From CAZDUZ01 sp964508755 (GTDB taxonomy: Bacteria; Patescibacteriota; Dojkabacteria; SC72; JAFGCJ01): a stretch of 6,417 bases of DNA. Below are positions 1-4,166 of this stretch, one piece after another. The notes beneath the pieces were generated by a model. That model was not told where the DNA came from. It searched no databases and saw only the letters and a list, made by a program, of their open reading frames with translations. A program made the translations under genes and the position numbers. Position 1 is the first letter of the stretch; each line of letters starts with the position of its first letter. The DNA lies in NCBI GenBank assembly GCA_964508755.1, contig CAZDUZ010000053.1:1-6417 (forward strand), written 5' to 3'.

Positions 1-134
1 TAATCGAGCTTTACATAAGGCTTGGTCTTACTTTCAGCTATGATCAAATTCATCTCTTCCTGAACCTTTTTTACTTGCTGGAATAGCGGTACTAGTACAT
101 CTTCAACATATTGGAGAAGTTTGAAATCGTCCAC
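1..134 (-). CDS. Unrecognised protein, N-terminal 44 codons only (runs off left edge)
   Basis: Reading leftwards from GTG at 134 there is an open frame of 44 codons with no stop before the window edge. It begins M-D-D-F-K-L-L-Q-Y-V-E-D-V-L-V-P-L-F-Q-Q and continues with a charged, helix-favouring stretch ending K-P-Y-V-K-L-D. The pattern suggests an amphipathic or coiled-coil helix of about 35 residues at the N terminus, with no signal peptide or membrane segment. It lies 108 bases downstream of the helicase stop on the same strand, so the two probably share a transcript. The purine-rich site at 145-153 supports translation here. An in-frame ATT at 140 is better spaced from GGAGG (6 bases) than the GTG (12 bases), so the start is uncertain. 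The family cannot be named. The K-P-Y-V-K-L-D ending resembles the lead-in to excisionase-type helix-turn-helix domains, but that is a guess. Confidence 0.55.
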   Translation of the reverse strand, partial: MDDFKLLQYVEDVLVPLFQQVKKVQEEMNLIIAESKTKPYVKLD

Positions 135-144
135 CCCAATCTCA

Positions 145-153
145 CTCCTCCCT
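145..153 (-). promoter_or_regulatory. Shine-Dalgarno site of the left-edge gene
   Basis: The minus strand reads AGGGAGGAG, an excellent match to the anti-Shine-Dalgarno sequence. It is the main reason for accepting the short open frame at the left edge as a gene. The 3' end of the site is 10 bases from the GTG at 134 and 4 bases from an in-frame ATT at 140. Measured from the GGAGG core (147-151), the distances are 12 and 6. Confidence 0.6.
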
Positions 154-242
154 AACTCACACTCCCTGCATATTACTTCTCAATACCTTCCTTTCGATTA
201 TCTGAATAATCCTTCTGCATAAGACAACTGATTTCTGTCACC

Positions 243-1497
243 CTACCGTTCCACCACCCATAATTCCTTCTGTGCTCGCGTTACACCTGTATAGAGCCAT
301 CTGCGCCACATCTCATCATCCATCTTCTGAAACCGTTCTTCAAACAGAATCACTTTCTCAGCCTGACTACCCTGAGTTTTGTGAACGGTCAATGCATATC
401 CAAAATCAAACAAATCTCCGTGCATGGTTCGTGACCGATCCCGAGTGAAATTCAAACCTGTTGGCGCTCCGAACTGAGAGATTGCGGCATACCCATTGTA
501 GGTGTCATTTTCATCATCCATTTGAATCTCCGTTTTGTACCAATCTTTGTCCTCTTTCCTAATAGAAATTATGGATCCGATCATACCGTTGTAGATATGA
601 GCCTCGTGATTATTCCTTAGACATATGACACGATCATTTACTTCTGGAATTGGCTGCGTAAATCCAAGCGACTTTCGAATGTGCTCATTCAATTTCACTC
701 GAGTATGGTTGTATCCACAGAGTACGAGTGTGTCATATGAGTATTTCTCCAATAGCTCCCCGACTTCCTCACGAGCTTCAGTGGTATCCTGCTTGATCTT
801 AATCGCACACCCATTTGACNNNNNNNNNNGCGCGACAAGGTGCAATGACACCTTCGGTACGGGCTTGAATAGAAAGTTCAATAATCGGGTTTCCTGCAGC
901 CTGACGATGGATTTTTTCCAAGCGAAGCTCTGGATCCTTCATGAGGTTGAATGAGCCTCGAATCGGGGGAAGCTGGCCATGATCCCCAACCGCGATGATG
1001 GGTATCCCATATGAAAGTAGATCCTCCCAAATTGTCTGATCAACCATCGAGGCTTCATCAATTATTATAAGATCAGGTGTAATTTCATCTTTCTTCTTCC
1101 AGCCAATGATTGCATCGTGATCGTCAATTATTGGCGAATACATCAACCCGTGGATTGTGCTAATAGTGTCAGTGGTATACAAGACCTTCGCTGCAACTAA
1201 GGTAGATTGTAAGACTCGAGTTGCTTTCCCTGTAAAACTGCAAAAGGCGACACACAGTTTCTTCTTGCCCTTACTATGCGCGTGAATGTCTTTCCTCAGG
1301 GTCCCAATCAGCGTAGTTTTTCCCGTGCCGGCATATCCACCAAGGGTAATGAAGGGAGAACGTTGCGAGGACGTATACCATGAGACAATTGAGTCCCGAG
1401 CATTTTTTTGATCGCTGGTAAATGTAATCATGTGCACGGGCAGTATAGCAGATGGCATTCTAAAAGGTTCACGAACGAGTTCAATATCTAATCCCAT
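243..1497 (-). CDS. RecD/Dda-like SF1B DNA helicase, interrupted by an assembly gap
   Basis: This is an ATP-dependent DNA helicase of superfamily 1B (RecD, RecD2, phage Dda), expected to move 5' to 3' on single-stranded DNA in the cytoplasm. N-terminal part: Q-motif FTSDQ (26-30), Walker A GGYAGTGKTT (53-62), motif Ia FCSFTGKATRVL (85-96), TIHGLMY (114-120), Walker B IIIDEASMVD (144-153), motif III AVGDHGQLPPI (169-179), and motif IV around LEKIHRQA (193-200). C-terminal part: an SH3-like stretch NDRVICLRNNHEAHIYNG, motif V ALTVHKTQGSQAEKV (UvrD_C_2 type) and motif VI LYTGVTRAQKELWVV just before the stop at 243-245. Ten Ns at 820-829 shift the frame between the halves. The known coding bases total 1245, exactly 415 codons, so closing the gap gives about 414 residues, close to phage T4 Dda. 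The ATG at 1497 is chosen because GAGGAG lies six bases upstream. Alternatives are Met14 and Met23. The protein lacks the extra N-terminal domain of full RecD2, which suggests a phage or mobile-element role; this last point is inference. Confidence 0.9.
820..829. other. Assembly gap of ten Ns inside the helicase gene
   Basis: Ten consecutive Ns, a placeholder for a join between contigs rather than measured sequence. The gene frames on the two sides differ by one base only because ten is not a multiple of three. If nothing is missing, the flanking bases join as CGC-GCG-TCA, reading Arg-Ala-Ser, and the open frame continues. Confidence 0.97.
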
Positions 1498-1503
1498 TTA
1501 TGA

Positions 1504-1509
1504 CTCCTC
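1504..1509 (-). promoter_or_regulatory. Shine-Dalgarno site of the helicase gene
   Basis: The minus strand reads GAGGAG, then six bases (TCATAA), then ATG at 1497. The spacing is ideal and fixes the helicase start at 1497 over the internal methionines at codons 14 and 23. Confidence 0.75.
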
Positions 1510-1546
1510 ATTCCTGTATTTTATTCGACAATTTTCAGCTTCTAGC

Positions 1547-1570
1547 ATACTGACTTATTACAGCCAGTAT
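1547..1570. promoter_or_regulatory. Imperfect inverted repeat upstream of the helicase gene
   Basis: ATACTGACT (1547-1555) and AGCCAGTAT (1562-1570) are inverted copies matching at 8 of 9 positions, around a 6-base centre. In RNA the mismatch becomes a G-U pair. It lies about 50 bases upstream of the helicase start in the divergent spacer, a plausible operator or leader hairpin for that gene. No convincing -10/-35 pair for the helicase was found nearby, although TATGCT on the minus strand overlaps the dyad edge. Confidence 0.4.
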
Positions 1571-1613
1571 CCTTTACATCCGAGCTACATTTTTCTTTTT
1601 CTTGCTTAATCTG

Positions 1614-1630
1614 TTGATGTCTGACATCAA
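1614..1630. promoter_or_regulatory. Perfect 17-bp dyad operator upstream of the lipoprotein promoter
   Basis: TTGATGTCTGACATCAA is a perfect inverted repeat: 7-base arms (1614-1620 and 1624-1630) around CTG. Its centre at 1622 lies about 43 bases before the inferred transcription start near 1665. That is the usual position for an activator contacting RNA polymerase at a promoter with a poor -35, as here. The core GTCTGAC recalls operators of GntR/FadR-type regulators. The regulator itself is not in the window. Confidence 0.5.
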
Positions 1631-1649
1631 TCCTAAATATCCCATAGTG

Positions 1650-1658
1650 TGCTATAAT
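1650..1658 (+). promoter_or_regulatory. Extended -10 promoter of the lipoprotein gene
   Basis: TGCTATAAT is a consensus extended -10 element (TGn-TATAAT). Transcription should begin near 1665, giving a 5' leader of about 30 bases before the ATG at 1696. The hexamer 17 bases upstream (1630-1635, ATCCTA) matches a -35 poorly, so the promoter may depend on the extended -10 or on an activator at the 1614-1630 dyad. Confidence 0.7.
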
Positions 1659-1659
1659 T

Positions 1660-1677
1660 GGTTGTTCTTGAACAACC
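1660..1677. promoter_or_regulatory. Perfect dyad overlapping the lipoprotein transcription start
   Basis: GGTTGTTCTTGAACAACC has 8-base perfect arms (1660-1667 and 1670-1677) around TT. It begins just after the -10 box and spans the inferred start site near 1665, the classical place for a repressor operator. Only part of it would be transcribed, so an RNA hairpin is less likely. The arms are in the opposite order to the Bacillota LexA box (CGAACnnnnGTTCG), so it is not an SOS box. Confidence 0.5.
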
Positions 1678-1695
1678 TAGGAAGAGGAGATCGTT

Positions 1696-2169
1696 ATGAA
1701 ACGTGTACTAGAAATCGTGCTTGGGGTCATGCTTTGCCTCTGTGCAGGATGTGGTGGAGAGCTTTCACAGCCCTCCGTTACGAATGCACCGGTGCAATCC
1801 GCTCCACAGCAACCGACCCCGCTCCCACCCGCTACGCTCGATCCCACCTGGGAGTTCATTCATGTAGGTGACACTATCGTCACCTACATTGATGTGAGCT
1901 ACCCAAAGAAAAAGAGGATCGAGATCCAGATGACCCGCAGCGGTGGGAGGTTTTCCCTGGCAGCCATACAAGATGGCTTCCGCCAGGAGATAGGAGGATT
2001 TTCTGAGAACGACGTCGCCCGCTACGGCGAGTCGACGATTCAAGTTCCCGTTGAGGGCACTCCGGTCACGCTAGGAGTAATCCATTTCTACAACGGAAAC
2101 TACTACTGGAAAAGTGCCGGTACCCGCTCACACAACGGTAACCATCCGACGTACAACCTCTATGCCTAG
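1696..2169 (+). CDS. Predicted lipoprotein of unknown function
   Basis: A 157-residue protein with a lipoprotein signal peptide: Lys2-Arg3, a hydrophobic core (4-15) and a lipobox-like C-A-G-C in which Cys19 should be lipidated. Position -3 is Cys rather than the usual Leu, and Cys14 lies nearby, so the lipobox is atypical; Glu6 in the core is also unusual. Residues 22-50 are a Ser/Pro/Gln/Thr-rich linker typical of surface lipoproteins. Residues 52-157 look like a small beta-rich domain (IVTYIDVSY, KRIEIQMTR, TIQVPVEGTPVTLGVIHFY), ending in an aromatic and Asn-rich tail (FYNGNYYWKS). I do not recognise the family and assign no function. The start is supported by AGAGGAG at 1683-1689, six bases before ATG, and by a strong promoter. 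The gene appears monocistronic, closed by a hairpin at 2174-2209. It is G+C-richer than its neighbours, suggesting a separate origin. Confidence 0.85.
   Translation: MKRVLEIVLGVMLCLCAGCGGELSQPSVTNAPVQSAPQQPTPLPPATLDPTWEFIHVGDTIVTYIDVSYPKKKRIEIQMTRSGGRFSLAAIQDGFRQEIGGFSENDVARYGESTIQVPVEGTPVTLGVIHFYNGNYYWKSAGTRSHNGNHPTYNLYA
1862..1889 (+). repeat. Perfect 11-bp inverted repeat inside the lipoprotein gene
   Basis: ATGTAGGTGAC (1862-1872) and GTCACCTACAT (1879-1889) are perfect inverted copies around a six-base loop, covering codons 56 to 65 (His-Val-Gly-Asp-Thr-Ile-Val-Thr-Tyr-Ile). The mRNA should form a stable hairpin here. There is no following U-tract, so it is not an ordinary terminator. 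Confidence 0.65.
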
Positions 2170-2173
2170 GTCG

Positions 2174-2209
2174 GACACCCGCCTTTCACTGAAATGTCAG
2201 GCGGGTGTC
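2174..2209 (+). terminator. Terminator-like hairpin after the lipoprotein gene
   Basis: GACACCCGCCT (2174-2184) pairs perfectly with AGGCGGGTGTC (2199-2209) across a 14-base loop, starting four bases after the TAG stop. The stem is long and G+C-rich, as in intrinsic terminators, but the following U-tract is very short (TTACC). It could be a weak terminator or a 3' stabilising stem. Confidence 0.6.
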
Positions 2210-2212
2210 TTA

Positions 2213-2300
2213 CCACAATTGCCATAATAAAAAACCACAGTGTCTTTCAAATGAGCAGTTACCATAATACTAATCCACGATAATATTCTTCACCACAATA
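2213..2300. repeat. Six short CCAYRRTN motifs in the AT-rich spacer
   Basis: Related octamers occur at 2213 (CCACAATT), 2222 (CCATAATA), 2235 (CCACAGTG), 2262 (CCATAATA), 2275 (CCACGATA) and 2293 (CCACAATA). Spacing is irregular, and the last three lie inside the candidate peptide frame. They might be clustered protein sites or simple chance in AT-rich DNA. Confidence 0.25.
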
Positions 2301-2339
2301 TTCATTTTTTGGAGTACAATAGTCGTTCGGTCTTTGCAT
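2259..2339 (-). CDS. Candidate 26-residue peptide gene, divergent from the ABC exporter
   Basis: A short minus-strand frame starts at ATG 2339 and ends at TAA 2259-2261, giving 26 residues. It begins M-Q-R-P-N-D-Y-C-T-P, has cysteines at 8 and 15, four tyrosines (7, 14, 19, 20), acidic residues in the middle (Glu13, Glu17, Glu18), and ends G-L-V-L-W. AAGGAG lies upstream at 2351-2356, with an 11-base spacer that is slightly long but usable. AT-rich TATA-like stretches at 2391-2419 could supply a promoter on this strand. It fills much of the spacer between the lipoprotein and the exporter and is transcribed away from the exporter. There is no signal peptide, and no maturation enzyme is in view. 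It could be chance, since a frame this short is common by accident. No function is assigned. Confidence 0.3.
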   Translation of the reverse strand: MQRPNDYCTPKNEYCGEEYYRGLVLW

Positions 2340-2350
2340 ATTTCTTATCA

Positions 2351-2356
2351 CTCCTT
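2351..2356 (-). promoter_or_regulatory. Possible Shine-Dalgarno site of the 26-residue frame
   Basis: The minus strand reads AAGGAG inside a longer purine run (2351-2360, AGGGAAGGAG), 11 bases before the ATG at 2339. The inverted pair TTATCA (2345-2350) and TGATAA (2365-2370) flanks it, so the site would sit in the loop of a weak 6-bp hairpin. Confidence 0.35.
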
Positions 2357-2409
2357 CCCTAATCTGATAATGAACTATGCACCGAGTGTCTTTATACGAA
2401 TGCCTTATA

Positions 2410-2415
2410 TATACT
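2410..2415 (+). promoter_or_regulatory. Possible -10 element of the ABC exporter operon
   Basis: TATACT (5 of 6 matches to TATAAT) lies 12 bases before the TTG start at 2427. Transcription would begin around 2422, leaving almost no leader. No good -35 hexamer is visible at 16-18 bases upstream. The call rests on position and on the absence of a ribosome site. Confidence 0.3.
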
Positions 2416-2426
2416 ATATCGAATAA

Positions 2427-4166
2427 TTGAAACTCATTGCCTTTTTAAAACCGTATACATTTCTTATCATTCTCCTCATTGCTTTCACGCTGGGTCAGGT
2501 TGCTGCAACGCTGGAGCTTCCTGATTTTACCGCTAAGATCATAAATGAAGGTATCGTAGGAGGCAATCAGTCGGTTATTCTTCCAACCGGTCTCGAGATG
2601 CTTTTAATCACGTTTCTTGGAGGATTATGCACGGTAGTTGCTGGATTCCTTGCGGCCAGAATTGGTACCGGTTATGCACGTGATCTCCGTGAAGCGCTTT
2701 TCACCAAGGTAGAAAGTTTTTCATTAGCAGAAATTAAAGACTTTTCTACCGCCTCTCTTATCACTCGTTCCACTAATGACATCCAACAACTGCAAATGGT
2801 TGTCGTCATGATTTTAAGAATGGTTCTATCTGCTCCCATTACTGCCGTATGGGCAATAAATAAAGCAGTAGGTACTGCTCCTGACATGAGTTGGTTAATG
2901 GTCGTGGCTGTACTGAATTTGCTCGCAATCATTACGGTGTTGTTTTCTTTAGCCGTACCCAAGTTCCAGCTAATTCAAAAAATCACAGATCAATTAAACA
3001 TGGTCGCAAAAGAAAATTTAACAGGTATAAGAGTAATAAGAGCCTTTAACAACCAGCCAAAAGAACAGCGTCGTACTGGAAAAGTAAACGAAGATCTTAC
3101 TCAAAACAACCTTTTCGTATCGAGGCTGATGTCCGTCATGCAGCCTGCAATGTTTTTGATTTTAAACCTCCTAAGTGTGGGTGTTATATGGTTTGGTTCA
3201 CATCTAGTCATTGAGTATTCTCTTGGAATTGGTGATATGCTGGCGTTTCTCCAATATGCAATACAAGTCATTATCTCCTTCCTGCTCATTTCAATAGTAT
3301 TTATAATGCTTCCCAGAGCATTAGTATCTGGTAAACGAATTGATGAAGTGCTCAAAGTGAAACCAAGTATTTCTGACCCTCAAAATAGCAGCGATCTCCA
3401 CAGCACTTCTCATACAGGGAAAATTGAATTTAAGAATGTCACGTTCGGATACAGCCAAGCAGATGTTCCGGTTCTAGAAAATATCAGTTTCACTGCTATT
3501 CCTGGTCAATCTACGGCGATTATCGGAAGCACCGGTTCTGGTAAATCAACACTCATAAACCTAATACCTCGCTTCTACGACCCATTGTATGGGGACATTT
3601 TGCTTGATGGTATTCCGCTCACAGAATTACCCTTAAAATTCCTCAGAGATAAAATTGGATACATCCCACAAAAGGCTGTCATTTTTTCAGGAACCATTGC
3701 ACATAATATTGGATACGTGTCAGAAGCAAGTAACGAAGAAATTGAGAGAGCAGCAAAGATTGCCCAGGCGGCCGATTTCATTGAAAAGCTACCCAAGAAA
3801 TACAAGACTCCCATTGCTCAAAACGGTACCAATTTATCGGGAGGACAAAAACAACGGATATCCATTGCCAGAGCAATAGCAAAAAATCCTTCGGTATATA
3901 TTTTCGATGACACCTTTTCTGCGCTTGATTTTAAAACAGAATCAAAGTTACGACACGCATTATCTGAAGAAGTGAGGGATAAATCAGTAATTATTGTTGC
4001 GCAGCGAATTAACACCATTTTGCATGCTGATCAAATCGTCGTTCTGGATGCAGGGAAAATTGTCGGCAAAGGTACTCATAAAGAACTTATGCGAACATGC
4101 TCAGTCTACCGAGATATCGCTAAATCCCAGCTTTCGGAAGAAGAATTACATACCTACTCTTCATAA
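2427..4166 (+). CDS. Heterodimeric ABC exporter subunit 1 (degenerate ATPase site)
   Basis: A 579-residue half-transporter with a membrane domain of about six helices (roughly 11-29, 55-78, 125-146, 155-177, 240-262, 272-296) and a C-terminal ATPase domain from about 332. In the ATPase domain: aromatic A-loop Tyr342, Walker A GSTGSGKST (367-375), Q-loop Gln415, canonical signature LSGGQ (470-474), Walker B VYIFDD (490-495), D-loop SALD (498-501). The catalytic Glu is replaced by Asp495 and the switch His by Gln526 (IVAQRIN), as in the non-hydrolysing side of TM287/288-type exporters. It should pair with the next gene's product in the cytoplasmic membrane to export drugs or peptides; the substrate is not known. 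The start is TTG, directly preceded by an in-frame TAA (2424-2426). The LKLIAFLKPY start fits the family, so nothing is missing. No Shine-Dalgarno site is visible, so the message may be nearly leaderless. No MarR-type regulator gene, often found before such pairs, lies upstream. Confidence 0.93.
   Translation: MKLIAFLKPYTFLIILLIAFTLGQVAATLELPDFTAKIINEGIVGGNQSVILPTGLEMLLITFLGGLCTVVAGFLAARIGTGYARDLREALFTKVESFSLAEIKDFSTASLITRSTNDIQQLQMVVVMILRMVLSAPITAVWAINKAVGTAPDMSWLMVVAVLNLLAIITVLFSLAVPKFQLIQKITDQLNMVAKENLTGIRVIRAFNNQPKEQRRTGKVNEDLTQNNLFVSRLMSVMQPAMFLILNLLSVGVIWFGSHLVIEYSLGIGDMLAFLQYAIQVIISFLLISIVFIMLPRALVSGKRIDEVLKVKPSISDPQNSSDLHSTSHTGKIEFKNVTFGYSQADVPVLENISFTAIPGQSTAIIGSTGSGKSTLINLIPRFYDPLYGDILLDGIPLTELPLKFLRDKIGYIPQKAVIFSGTIAHNIGYVSEASNEEIERAAKIAQAADFIEKLPKKYKTPIAQNGTNLSGGQKQRISIARAIAKNPSVYIFDDTFSALDFKTESKLRHALSEEVRDKSVIIVAQRINTILHADQIVVLDAGKIVGKGTHKELMRTCSVYRDIAKSQLSEEELHTYSS

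Noticed and set aside
196..211. Hairpin GATTAT-CTGA-ATAATC as helicase terminator
   Set aside because: The stem is only six AT-rich pairs and no U-tract follows on the minus strand.
173..220. 15-residue minus-strand frame between the helicase and the left-edge gene
   Set aside because: It has no ribosome site and is too short and ordinary in composition to support.
243..1497. Helicase as two genes or a frameshifted pseudogene
   Set aside because: The frame change coincides exactly with the ten Ns, and all helicase motifs are intact on both sides, so an assembly placeholder explains it.
1614..1630. FNR/CRP-type box (TTGAT....ATCAA)
   Set aside because: The half-sites match but are separated by seven bases, not the four that FNR requires.
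1660..1677. LexA/SOS box
   Set aside because: The arms GTTC and GAAC are in the reverse order and only two bases apart, unlike the Bacillota consensus.
1602..1871. 89-residue plus-strand frame overlapping the lipoprotein start
   Set aside because: It is in a different frame from the lipoprotein, covers the promoter and operators, and has no ribosome site; a shadow frame.
3891..4018. Inactive ABC subunit from decay of Walker B and H-loop
   Set aside because: Asp and Gln at these positions are the normal state of one subunit in heterodimeric exporters, and the rest of the domain is intact.
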